A DNA stretch of 34,664 bases from an uncultured Prevotellaceae bacterium (GCA_902795605.1 CADBLU010000111.1:1-34664), one strand, 5' to 3'. Numbered from the stretch's first letter, positions 17,408 through 24,594 are shown. Numbers and translations are program-made. Notes: a model not told the origin generated them from the letters alone.

Positions 17408-17438
17408 GCGGCTGTGACTTCTTAGGAGTCACGGCCGC
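17408..17438 (+). terminator. Hairpin after pfp, possible terminator
   Basis: A 12-bp stem (GCGGCTGTGACT, 17408-17419, pairing with 17427-17438 with one G.U pair) has a 7-base loop and lies ten bases after the pfp stop codon. It lacks a clear T-run, so it could equally be an mRNA 3'-end stabiliser or a weak attenuator before the GH25 gene. Confidence 0.55.
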
Positions 17439-17468
17439 TCCTCAGTACTCCGCAATCCGCCATCTGTC

Positions 17469-18404
17469 ATGTCGAAGAGAAAAATGACGCCTCAGCCACA
17501 GGTAAAGTCTCAGGAGACTGCTGCCCGTAGGCCGTTTCTGCGGAGTTGGCTGCGGCGTGTATCGCCTCGGACATGGTGGATTGGTGGTATTGTGTTGTCG
17601 GCCGTCTATTGTTATTTCATCTACTCGTTTTTTGTAGAGCCTTTCGGGTTCCGTTGGAGGGCTCTCTACGGCGACCCTACTTATCCCAAGGGCTATGAGA
17701 TCCACGGCATAGACATCAGCCATCATCAAGGTGTCATCGACTGGACGAAATTGGGCAATGCCATGATCGACCGCACTTATCTGCGGTTTGTCATGGTGAA
17801 GGCCACTGAGGGGTCGGATTATATTGACGAGCGCTTTGAGGAGAACTTCCGCCGTGCGCGTGAGAACGGATTCATCCGCGGAGCTTACCACTACTGGAGC
17901 ATCCTTTCCACGGCCCGTGAGCAGGCTTATTTCTTTCTCGACAAGGTGCATCTGGAACCTGGCGACCTGCCGCCAGTGCTCGATGTGGAGACAAAACCCG
18001 AAAATGTGTCTGACGAGGATTTCCAAATGGAGATTCTCGCTTGGCTTCATATCGTGGAAGACCGCTACCATGTAAGGCCCATCATCTATACTTATTATAA
18101 GTTCAAGGAGAGCTATCTTAGCGACGCCCGTTTTGAGGACTATCCTTATTGGATAGCCCACTACTATGTTCCTGAGGTGCAATATAAGGGGAAATGGAAA
18201 TTCTGGCAGCACACCGATGTCGGCCGTCTGCCGGGCATCAAGGGCTATGTGGACCTTAATATCTACAACGGGAGCAACTACGACCTTGAGCAACTCACCA
18301 TCAAGGCAGAGGACCTGGAAGTGCCTGCACCTGTCGGTGTCGACAGCTTAGGCTACGAGGAGAACGACAGCAGCATCCAGTCGCCCGATACCGAACTCGA
18401 CTGA
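17469..18404 (+). CDS. GH25 family lysozyme, membrane-anchored
   Basis: The protein has 311 residues. A basic cytoplasmic tail (1-34) leads into one membrane helix (about 36-56), then a GH25 domain from about residue 76 to 290. The conserved acidic residues are present: GIDISHHQG (Asp82), VKATEG (Glu114) and PPVLDVET (Asp172 and Glu174). GH25 enzymes cleave the MurNAc-GlcNAc bond of peptidoglycan. The uncleaved-looking helix suggests anchoring in the inner membrane, facing the periplasm. It starts 70 bases after pfp, behind a hairpin, and its last 52 bases overlap the convergent prmA gene. Confidence 0.92.
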   Translation: MSKRKMTPQPQVKSQETAARRPFLRSWLRRVSPRTWWIGGIVLSAVYCYFIYSFFVEPFGFRWRALYGDPTYPKGYEIHGIDISHHQGVIDWTKLGNAMIDRTYLRFVMVKATEGSDYIDERFEENFRRARENGFIRGAYHYWSILSTAREQAYFFLDKVHLEPGDLPPVLDVETKPENVSDEDFQMEILAWLHIVEDRYHVRPIIYTYYKFKESYLSDARFEDYPYWIAHYYVPEVQYKGKWKFWQHTDVGRLPGIKGYVDLNIYNGSNYDLEQLTIKAEDLEVPAPVGVDSLGYEENDSSIQSPDTELD

Positions 18405-19219
18405 AAGGTCATTCCCAGGCGCTGGGCCTCCTGACACAAAGCATCGGCGTCGCTTTGGTAGAATCCGCTGATAATCAGTTTGCTGCCAAAGCCCATCACC
18501 TCTCTCATCGCCTTCATGTCGGCCAGCAGGATGTTTCTGTTGATGTTGGCAAGAACAAAGTCGAACACACCACTCACATGTGAGAGCACTTCGGCATTGC
18601 CTGTCAGTACGGTGATGTTGTCCACGCTGTTGAGACGTGCATTGTGACGGGTGTTTTCCACGCTCCACTCGTCGATGTCGTAGGCCACTACTTCTCTGGC
18701 GCCTGTCTTGGCGGCTGCCACAGAGAGGATGCCGGTGCCGCACCCGCAGTCGAGTACGCGTTTCCCTCGCATGTCTGACTTGAGTATCTGGTCTATCATC
18801 ATCTGCGTGGTCTCGTGTGTGCCGGTGCCGAAAGCCATGCGTGCGTCGACCACGATGTCGAGCATGCCCTCGCTTGTGGCGGGCAGGTGCTTCATGTCGT
18901 GTATGACGCATTTATCTCCGATGAAGACAGGCTCGAAACCGTTGTCTTCCCATGTCTCGTTCCAGTCTTTGTCTTCCACTGGCTTCAGCGAATAGGTCAC
19001 CTTGACGCCGGGTATGGGAAATGAGGAGAGCGACGCGTCGAGCATCTCTCTGTCGATGAGTTCCTCTTGCACATAGCCGGTGAGCTGGCCGTCCTCTTGT
19101 GTGAATGATTCGAAGCCGGCCTCTGCGGCCAGGGCAGTGATGATGTCGGCTGCGGTGTCTCTCAATTCGGGTTCGAGCGCCTCACCTTCGATGATAAATG
19201 TTGCCTCCAGATATTTCAT
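18353..19219 (-). CDS. prmA: Ribosomal protein L11 methyltransferase
   Basis: The protein has 288 residues from ATG 19219; the in-frame upstream ATG at 19273 gives an atypical extension and is rejected. The N-terminal L11-recognition domain (about 1-100) is followed by the class I SAM-binding motif DCGCGTG (157-163), preceded by DARMAFGTGTHETT (125-138). Both are diagnostic of PrmA. It trimethylates ribosomal protein L11. Its 3' end overlaps the convergent GH25 gene by 52 bases. The C-terminal FSS tail is encoded within the overlap. Confidence 0.95.
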   Translation of the reverse strand: MKYLEATFIIEGEALEPELRDTAADIITALAAEAGFESFTQEDGQLTGYVQEELIDREMLDASLSSFPIPGVKVTYSLKPVEDKDWNETWEDNGFEPVFIGDKCVIHDMKHLPATSEGMLDIVVDARMAFGTGTHETTQMMIDQILKSDMRGKRVLDCGCGTGILSVAAAKTGAREVVAYDIDEWSVENTRHNARLNSVDNITVLTGNAEVLSHVSGVFDFVLANINRNILLADMKAMREVMGFGSKLIISGFYQSDADALCQEAQRLGMTFQSSSVSGDWMLLSFSS

Positions 19220-19302
19220 GGTGTTGTTTTTTGATGCCAAGCATTTCCCGTGACAGACCGTCGTGCGGTGCATATTTGGCTATATATTTTCCTTATAAAG
19301 TG

Positions 19303-19310
19303 CAAAATTA
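19303..19310 (-). promoter_or_regulatory. Promoter -7 box for prmA
   Basis: On the minus strand TAATTTTG, followed by C, matches TAnnTTTG and lies 83 bases upstream of the prmA start. It is divergent from the 19376 box. An inverted repeat lies between the two. Confidence 0.55.
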
Positions 19311-19319
19311 AGAAAAATA

Positions 19320-19352
19320 GGGAAAAACCTATATCGAATTAGGGGTTTTCCC
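19320..19352. repeat. Inverted repeat between divergent promoters
   Basis: GGGAAAAACC (19320-19329) and GGGGTTTTCCC (19342-19352) form a near-perfect inverted repeat around a 12-base AT-rich centre. It lies between the prmA and 19416-gene -7 boxes, so it may be an operator or a hairpin. Confidence 0.6.
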
Positions 19353-19375
19353 TTAATTATCCCAAAATAATGTCA

Positions 19376-19383
19376 TATTTTTG
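19376..19383 (+). promoter_or_regulatory. Promoter -7 box for the repeat-rich protein operon
   Basis: TATTTTTG, followed by C, matches the Bacteroidota -7 box, 33 bases before the start codon at 19416. Confidence 0.6.
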
Positions 19384-19415
19384 CATTAGAAATCTCATAT
19401 AAACTATATACGGGT

Positions 19416-20426
19416 ATGAAAAAGCAGATTTTATTATCACTTGTCGTGGCAATGTTGCCCTTGGCCTTCTGGGCACAGGACGACGTGTATTTCGTTCCCA
19501 AGAAGAAGGACAAAGTGGAAAAACCGGCCGCGCCTGTCATGCAAGAGAACAGGCAGGTGTATTATAGGGGCCTGGATGTGCCCTTGGACGAGTACAACAG
19601 GATGAACCTCAAGAGCTCCTATCAGATTCTCGGCAAGGACTCTCTCGGCAATGACATCATTGAGTTTGACTCTGCCGAAGGTAACGGTCAGAGGGTAGAC
19701 ACCGTGTTTGTCTATCAGGACGACGAAGACTTCCGTTATACGTCGAGGATGGGTCGTTTCGACGACTTCTATGGCTGGTATCACCCCTGGTTCTACGACT
19801 ACCGCTTTTATGGTCCGTGGGGCTATTACCACACATTCTATGACCCCTGGTTCTACGACTGGGCCTACGGATGGGGCTATCCTTACGGCTATTACGGATG
19901 GGGCTATCCTTATGGCTATTACGGATGGGGTTATCCTTATTACAGCTATTACGGATGGGGCTATCCCCTGTGGTGGGGCGGCTATGCCGGCTATTATACC
20001 CACAGGAGCTACTCCTCAAGCCGTCCTATAGCATTGCGTAACACCAGTCTGGGACGTGGCGCGCGTCAAGCCACACATACCACGGCCTCACGTGGCACCT
20101 TCGGTGGACGGAGCGTGGCTTCCGGCACGTTCGGCAACAGCCGCACTACCAGCACTTCCGCGCAGCGCTCTTTAGGTCTGAGGCGCAATCCCTCCAGCGC
20201 CGGCAGCCGTGTCTACAGTGGCGGTTCGAGCCGCACCAACAGCGGTACTGTCAGCCGCAGCACCTCTACACCGACACGATCCTACACGCCTTCCTCTTCT
20301 TCCAGCTCAAGCCGTTCAAGCAGTTCGTTCGGCGGTGGTAGCAGCAGCCGCTCAGGCGGTTCGTTCGGCGGAGGCGGTGGCCGTTCAGGCGGTTCGTTCG
20401 GCGGCGGTGGCAGAGGCCGCAGATAA
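19416..20426 (+). CDS. Secreted Tyr/Gly/Trp-repeat and Ser/Gly-rich protein, function unknown
   Basis: The protein has 336 residues with a signal peptide (about 1-20, ending FWA). Three compositional zones follow. Residues about 21-110 are a mixed, charged region. Residues about 118-205 are dominated by Tyr, Gly, Trp and Pro, with GYYGWGYPY-type repeats. Residues about 205-336 are Ser/Thr/Arg-rich and end in alternating GGSFGGGG and RSGG units with a basic RGRR terminus. I see no enzymatic motif. Such sequences suggest an exposed, disordered or self-associating envelope protein. It is followed 51 bases later by a FadL-like outer-membrane protein and probably shares its transcript. I cannot name the family. 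Confidence 0.8.
   Translation: MKKQILLSLVVAMLPLAFWAQDDVYFVPKKKDKVEKPAAPVMQENRQVYYRGLDVPLDEYNRMNLKSSYQILGKDSLGNDIIEFDSAEGNGQRVDTVFVYQDDEDFRYTSRMGRFDDFYGWYHPWFYDYRFYGPWGYYHTFYDPWFYDWAYGWGYPYGYYGWGYPYGYYGWGYPYYSYYGWGYPLWWGGYAGYYTHRSYSSSRPIALRNTSLGRGARQATHTTASRGTFGGRSVASGTFGNSRTTSTSAQRSLGLRRNPSSAGSRVYSGGSSRTNSGTVSRSTSTPTRSYTPSSSSSSSRSSSSFGGGSSSRSGGSFGGGGGRSGGSFGGGGRGRR
19869..19960 (+). repeat. 27-base in-frame tandem repeat
   Basis: Units beginning GGATGGGGCTATCC start at 19869, 19896, 19923 and 19953, with a period of 27 bases and one unit of 30. They encode the GWGYPYGYY repeats. Third-position differences between copies indicate a fairly old or selected expansion. Confidence 0.85.
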
Positions 20427-20477
20427 TAAAAGTGAGTGTGAACATTGAAAATCAATCTTTTAGATACAGATAGCATT

Positions 20478-22058
20478 ATGAAAGTAAGGTTTTTGTTTTT
20501 GGCTGCGGCGATGTTGAGCGTCGTATCGGTCGCTGCGCAGGAAACGTATGAAGATGCGAAAATAGCAACTGAGGACCTGAATGGTACAGCCCGCTACGTG
20601 GGTATGGGCGGCGCGCTCGATGCGCTCGGAGCCGACATCTCCACGATAGGCACCAATCCTGCCGGCATCGGCCTGTTCCGTCACAGCAAGATGGACATCT
20701 CCGCAGGTATGGTCTCACAGTCGGACGCTGCCGACTATCCCCATGGCGATGCCACGAATGCCAGTTTCGACCAGGTGGGCTTCGTGTGGTCAACGAGAAG
20801 CAATGAGAGCTCTTTCCTCAATTTCGCTTTCAACTATCATAAGAGCCGCAATTTCAACCTCATCCTCTCTGCCGATGATGCGCTTTCGCACAAGACAGCT
20901 GAAGGTGCCACTGTGGGTGCCTCACAGAACAAACTGACTTGGATGAAAGACTATAATGGTCTGCTCTTCCGCGACTCCGACCCTGATGGAAAGCCCGACT
21001 ACGGCTCTGCCTACTATTCGTGCAACCAGTTGGATGACTTGTATTCCCGCAACCTGCTCTTCAACAATGACTATGAGGTGTCGTTCCTCGATGCCCAGAG
21101 CTATGACTTCGACCGTGCGCACACCGGATACATCGGAGAGTATGATTTCAACGTGAGCGGCAATATCAACGACCGTGTCTATCTGGGCATGACGCTGGGA
21201 CTCCATGACGTGCACTACAAGCATATCTCCGACTATACGGAACTTATGGTGCCCAACAGAGACAACATCAATACACTCAATGTGTATGATGAGCGCAAGA
21301 TCACCGGTGTGGGAGTGGACGCGAAGTTCGGTGTTATCTTCAGGCCCGTTGAGTACCAGCCGCTGCTCCTCGGAGCAAGCATCAGCACGCCTACGTATTA
21401 CAGCCTCACCTCGCGTAACTATACCGAGTTGTCGGATTCCTACAATACGGCATATAACACTTCCTCCTACGACTACCAGATTTATACTCCATGGAAGTTT
21501 GGACTGAGCATGGGATATACGGTGGGCAATTTCTTGGCCTTGGGCGCCTCTTATGAGTTTGCGGACTTCGGACATATCAACAGCCGCATCGAATATGATG
21601 GCTTCGATGCCTATGACCCCTATGACGACAGTGTGGCCGATAGTGATATGAACCAGCACACCAAACAGACTCTCAAGGGTGTGAGCACCCTGAAACTGGG
21701 CGTGGAGGTGAAACCGGTTCCCGAACTGGCACTGCGTGCCGGCTACAATTACGTGTCGTCGATGTATGAGAAGGATGGCTTCAAGGATGGTACGCTTCAG
21801 TCGCCGGGAGTCTATTACGCCTCGACCACCGACTTCACCAACTGGCAGTCGACCAACCGCCTGACATTGGGTATCGGTTACCGTGTGGGGAAGGTCAATC
21901 TGGACGCAGCCTATCAGTACAGTGCCTCGAAGGGTGATTTCTATCCTTTCATGAGCTACGAAGACAACGATTATTATGACTACGACAATAAGGCAGATGC
22001 TGTAGAGGTCAACAACAAGCGCCACCAGCTGCTCTTCACCGTAGGATATACGTTCTGA
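20478..22058 (+). CDS. FadL/OMPP1-family outer-membrane protein
   Basis: The protein has 526 residues from ATG 20478; an in-frame ATG at 20445 precedes it but lacks a proper signal peptide at its start. The signal peptide is about 1-19 (ending VAA, mature QETYEDAK). The mature N-terminus contains ARYVGMGGALDALGADIS, followed by the TNPAGIGLFR signature of the FadL/OMPP1/TodX beta-barrel family. Alternating hydrophobic/aromatic strands run to the C-terminal FTVGYTF, ending in Phe as outer-membrane barrels do. FadL relatives carry hydrophobic molecules inward, and Bacteroidales members are often labelled hemin receptors without proof. It is probably cotranscribed with the preceding repeat-rich protein. 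Confidence 0.85.
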   Translation: MKVRFLFLAAAMLSVVSVAAQETYEDAKIATEDLNGTARYVGMGGALDALGADISTIGTNPAGIGLFRHSKMDISAGMVSQSDAADYPHGDATNASFDQVGFVWSTRSNESSFLNFAFNYHKSRNFNLILSADDALSHKTAEGATVGASQNKLTWMKDYNGLLFRDSDPDGKPDYGSAYYSCNQLDDLYSRNLLFNNDYEVSFLDAQSYDFDRAHTGYIGEYDFNVSGNINDRVYLGMTLGLHDVHYKHISDYTELMVPNRDNINTLNVYDERKITGVGVDAKFGVIFRPVEYQPLLLGASISTPTYYSLTSRNYTELSDSYNTAYNTSSYDYQIYTPWKFGLSMGYTVGNFLALGASYEFADFGHINSRIEYDGFDAYDPYDDSVADSDMNQHTKQTLKGVSTLKLGVEVKPVPELALRAGYNYVSSMYEKDGFKDGTLQSPGVYYASTTDFTNWQSTNRLTLGIGYRVGKVNLDAAYQYSASKGDFYPFMSYEDNDYYDYDNKADAVEVNNKRHQLLFTVGYTF

Positions 22059-22321
22059 GTGTATAGCCATCCGGCTCTCTTATGGGTGTGTGAGATGGTC
22101 TAAAAAATAGTCAAGAATTCGAGGGCGTGCCAATGCTTTTGGCATGCCCTCGATTCGTTATGGCAGACTATGGTCGCTTATGTCCGCATATACAGTTGAT
22201 GATGCTCGGATATAGGGTTGATAATTTGGGACATAGAAAGGTTTCATAATGTAAAAAAGGCGGAGAAAATATCCTAAAAGTAGGAATTTATCTACTTCTT
22301 AAGATGATTCTTGTCGCAGAA
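22059..22321. other. AT-rich intergenic region with hairpin and repeats
   Basis: No gene is visible between the FadL-like gene and the short transcription unit. The region contains a strong hairpin (22115-22156), a pair of 13-base direct repeats with a 22-base period (22188-22200 and 22210-22222), an inverted pair TATGTCC/GGACATA (22179-22185 and 22229-22235), and a small AAGTAG/CTACTT stem (22278-22297). Confidence 0.6.
22115..22156 (+). terminator. Hairpin after the FadL-like gene
   Basis: CGAGGGC-G-TGCCA (22120-22132) pairs with TGGCA-T-GCCCTCG (22140-22152) around a 7-base loop, with flanking GAAT/ATTC extending it. There is no T-run on either strand, so it may stabilise the 3' end or terminate weakly. 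Confidence 0.55.
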
Positions 22322-22353
22322 TTTGCGAATAAAAATCATTTTTTATATTTTTG
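22322..22353 (+). promoter_or_regulatory. Full consensus promoter of a short transcription unit
   Basis: TTTG (22322-22325), a 20-base spacer and TATTTTTG (22346-22353) match the Bacteroidota promoter consensus. The only thing downstream on this strand is a terminator about 80 bases on; the next gene is on the opposite strand. Confidence 0.75.
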
Positions 22354-22359
22354 CAATGA

Positions 22360-22458
22360 TCAAGAAAAGAAATAGAACAAAGATTAGTTTTTTTAGTGGT
22401 TAATTTAGTTTTAGTAAGTTATTATGAGAGAACCTGTCGTGAGACAGGTTCTTTTTTT
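22360..22458 (+). ncRNA. Candidate small RNA, about 100 nt, unknown family
   Basis: A consensus promoter and a strong intrinsic terminator bracket about 100 bases of AT-rich sequence with no plausible gene. A 15-codon frame starts at 22356 (MIKKRNRTKISFFSG), but the expected transcription start is at or after its ATG, so translation is doubtful. The body has little predicted structure apart from the terminator stem. I do not recognise 6S, SRP, tmRNA or RNase P features. The exact 5' end is an estimate. Confidence 0.5.
22430..22458 (+). terminator. Rho-independent terminator of the short transcript
   Basis: GAACCTGTC (22430-22438), loop GTGA, GACAGGTTC (22443-22451) and then seven T residues form a textbook intrinsic terminator with a perfect 9-bp stem. 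Confidence 0.9.
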
Positions 22459-22462
22459 GAAA

Positions 22463-22491
22463 CAGCCATTCATCAGATGGATGAATGGCTG
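22463..22491 (-). terminator. Hairpin after the acidic-tail protein gene
   Basis: CAGCCATTCAT (22463-22473) and ATGAATGGCTG (22481-22491) form an 11-bp perfect stem with a 7-base loop, 21 bases past the stop codon of the minus-strand gene. Only a short TTTC follows on the minus strand, so it is a weak terminator at best. Confidence 0.5.
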
Positions 22492-22512
22492 CCTTGTTAT
22501 CTTTAATCTTTA

Positions 22513-23325
22513 TTACTCGTCGTAATCGTCGGAGATGCCTTCTGCCTCAAAATTGAGGTCTTCAGGATCGGTCTCGAAGGTGGTGCGGTAACTTTCCTCC
22601 GTCATCTTGTCCTCGTCGAAAACATCGTCGTCATCATCGTCAGAATTGTAGTCATCAGGAATCTCGGGCATATCCATGTCGTCATCCTCTTCATCGGTAT
22701 CGCTGTCGTCGAGGTCGTCGAGATCGGTCTTTATGTGCGGACGCTCTATCTGTGGCTTGGCCTTGGCGAAGATGGCCTCAATCCACATGCCTTTCGGAAT
22801 CTCCAGCACTTCAAAACCGTCGGCCACTTTCTTCTCATACATGCCACCGGGCTTGCGGAGCCGCTCCTTGGGCAGGGTAGTGGTGCTGATGTCGAAGCCG
22901 CTCTCAATGATGTCCTGAATGCTCTGTGAGAGACTGTCCCATCCACCGCCGAAATTACGGTCGATGACCTCCAGCAGTTTGGCGGTGGTGATGTGTCGGA
23001 TGTTCTCGTAGGTGAGGTCGGTCACTCTGAGGATGGGGCGCTTCTTGATGGCCCATTTGTTTTTTGTGGAGTCGTCCATTCGCAATGTCCCCACTTTGTA
23101 TCCGCGTGCCTCGTATTTCTTGATGACCTCAGGTTTGTCTATGATGATTTCCTCCACGTCGAACGCGCTTCTGATGATGTCGAGAAAATGACGGATGTTG
23201 TCTTTGATGTCGGCGTCTTTTTCTGCCGACTCCCAGAGCCGGAAAATGTCATTTTCTTGCAAGTCCCAGACGTTGCTCTTGTTGATGGTTTTCAAAGTCA
23301 GTGCTTTCTTTTCTTTTTCTCTCAT
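22513..23325 (-). CDS. Hypothetical protein with highly acidic C-terminal tail (270 aa)
   Basis: I do not recognise a named family. Residues 1-200 form a mixed alpha/beta, charged cytoplasmic domain with no signal peptide (for example KKRPILRVTDLTYENIRHIT and DRNFGGGWDSLSQSIQDIIE). From about 200 to the end the protein is dominated by Asp and Glu, with runs such as DSDTDEEDDDMD and NSDDDDDDVFDEDK. It ends in DDYDE. Such tails often mimic nucleic acid, bind basic proteins or cations, or help solubility. It is upstream of nothing on its strand and lies 39 bases downstream of the nitrilase-family gene, so the two may share a transcript. Confidence 0.75.
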   Translation of the reverse strand: MREKEKKALTLKTINKSNVWDLQENDIFRLWESAEKDADIKDNIRHFLDIIRSAFDVEEIIIDKPEVIKKYEARGYKVGTLRMDDSTKNKWAIKKRPILRVTDLTYENIRHITTAKLLEVIDRNFGGGWDSLSQSIQDIIESGFDISTTTLPKERLRKPGGMYEKKVADGFEVLEIPKGMWIEAIFAKAKPQIERPHIKTDLDDLDDSDTDEEDDDMDMPEIPDDYNSDDDDDDVFDEDKMTEESYRTTFETDPEDLNFEAEGISDDYDE

Positions 23326-23364
23326 ATTACTTGTTTCTATGATTATTCGATGGTTTTCCTTTCA

Positions 23365-24138
23365 TTATTGTGGTATATCAAAGGTGTCACGGTCGTCGAG
23401 CACCCTGAATTTTTCGCGGAACCTGAGCAGGTCGCCGATGTCGATATCCGCAGTGGCTGTGCAGGCCTCATGGAGGGCGCATTCCGCGACGACCTTGCCT
23501 TTGGCGTCTATCACCCGGCTGCCGCCGGCATAGATGTTGTGGCTGTCGCTGCCAGTGCGGTTGACGGCCACTACATAGCATTGGTTCTCTATGGCGCGTG
23601 CCTTGAGCAGTGTGTCCCATACGGCCTGCCGTGTCTCGGGCCAGTTGGCCACGATGATGATGCCGTCGTAGTCGCCACGATAGCGGCTCCACACAGGGAA
23701 GCGGAGGTCATAGCAGACAAGCAGTAGCCATCGCCATCCTCCATAAGTGGCCACGCACCGATTCTCACCCCGTGTGTAGCACAGATGTTCTCCTCCATAG
23801 GAGAAGAGGTGCCGTTTGTCGTATTGCTCGTGACTTCCGTCAGGTCTTACGAAATAGTGGCGGTTGAGATATGAATATCCGCCGTGATGCGGCAGTGCCG
23901 TGGCGATGCTTCCACTGATAGCGGCATGGCATCTTTGGGCCGTGGTTTTCATCCATTTGAGCGACAGACCGTCAGTCTCTGCGATGCCCTCTGGCGAAGT
24001 GGCAAATCCTGTACTCCACATCTCTGGCAGCACATACAGGTCTGAGGGTGGTGCCGCACCTATCATCTCCTCCGCTTGGCCGATATTGAGATGCGGGCTG
24101 GCCCATGTGATGTCTGTCTGTAGTAGGGTAATGCGCAT
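23365..24138 (-). CDS. Nitrilase-superfamily carbon-nitrogen hydrolase (omega-amidase-like)
   Basis: The protein has 257 residues. The catalytic triad of the nitrilase superfamily is visible: Glu39 in LPEMWSTGF, Lys108 in YDKRHLFSYGGE, and nucleophile Cys142 in LVCYDLRFPVWSR. The WSTGF segment and the overall length fit the omega-amidase/YafV branch. That branch hydrolyses alpha-ketoglutaramate or similar amides in the cytoplasm as metabolite repair. It has a clear promoter upstream and is followed closely by the acidic-tail gene. The superfamily is certain; the substrate is likely but not proven. Confidence 0.9.
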   Translation of the reverse strand: MRITLLQTDITWASPHLNIGQAEEMIGAAPPSDLYVLPEMWSTGFATSPEGIAETDGLSLKWMKTTAQRCHAAISGSIATALPHHGGYSYLNRHYFVRPDGSHEQYDKRHLFSYGGEHLCYTRGENRCVATYGGWRWLLLVCYDLRFPVWSRYRGDYDGIIIVANWPETRQAVWDTLLKARAIENQCYVVAVNRTGSDSHNIYAGGSRVIDAKGKVVAECALHEACTATADIDIGDLLRFREKFRVLDDRDTFDIPQ

Positions 24139-24188
24139 CTCTCTCGCTATGCTGGTTGTTTTATTGGGTTATCTTCGGTGTATGGCTG

Positions 24189-24220
24189 CAAAAGTAAATA
24201 CTTTCCTTCTTATTTCCAAA
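24189..24220 (-). promoter_or_regulatory. Consensus promoter for the nitrilase-family gene
   Basis: On the minus strand TTTG (plus 24217-24220), a 20-base spacer and TACTTTTG (24189-24196), followed by C, match the full Bacteroidota consensus. The start codon at 24138 is about 50 bases downstream. Confidence 0.8.
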
Positions 24221-24300
24221 TAATTATTTGGAAAATTTTCTTCATACAGATTTATCCTTTCCGGTTCTTATATAAATAGGTAAAGGACGAAAACAGGATG

Positions 24301-24347
24301 CGCATCGGAAAAACTCGAATAAATATGGCTTTCCGCTCGGTTTGCAG
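24301..24347 (+). repeat. Promoter-type repeat, copy A (no -7 box)
   Basis: The sequence GC-A-TCGGAAAA..CTCGAATAAATATGGCTTTCCGCTCGG closely resembles copy B. The core CGCTCGG is at 24334-24340, followed by TTTGCAGG, but the expected TAnnTTTG is missing. Confidence 0.7.
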
Positions 24348-24453
24348 GAAAAGATATGCCATCCCAAAATTGTACAAAACAATTTGGCTGAAACAAATAA
24401 AAACAGTATCTATGCAGTGACTACGAAAAAAGTCGTAACGAAAAAAACGTAAT

Positions 24454-24594
24454 ATGGAAAACCCTTTTAAATTCGGCACTATAGTAGAGGAGGAATTCTT
24501 CACTGACAGAGTGAAGGAGGTCGCTTATATTGAGCAGTTTGTGAAAAGCGCAAACCATTTGATATTGATCAGCGCCTCGGAAAAGCTCAAATAA
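24454..24594 (+). pseudogene. N-terminal remnant of an AAA+ ATPase (P-loop lost)
   Basis: A 46-codon frame begins MENPFKFGTIVEEEFFTDRV and continues to NHLILIS. This matches the start of the Bacteroidota AAA ATPases of the type first found in Archaea, in which NHLILIS is followed at once by the Walker A loop (PRR-F/Y-GKTS/L). Here the homology stops at residue 40. The frame then reads ASEKLK and stops inside repeat copy B. The P-loop, Walker B and everything after are gone, so it cannot be a working ATPase. Its position between repeat copies A and B suggests the loss came from recombination or repeat insertion. Identification rests on my memory of the family. Confidence 0.7.

Noticed and set aside
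19869-19960. Tandem repeats as a possible CRISPR array
   Set aside because: The units are contiguous, in frame and lack unique spacers; they encode a protein repeat.
22356-22403. A 15-codon leader-peptide frame (MIKKRNRTKISFFSG)
   Set aside because: The expected transcription start lies at or after its ATG, there is no downstream gene for attenuation on that strand, and the peptide has no regulatory codon run.
24252-24503. An 83-codon minus-strand frame in the repeat region
   Set aside because: It crosses repeat copy A and the ATPase remnant antisense, is AT-driven in composition, and has no ribosome-site or promoter support.
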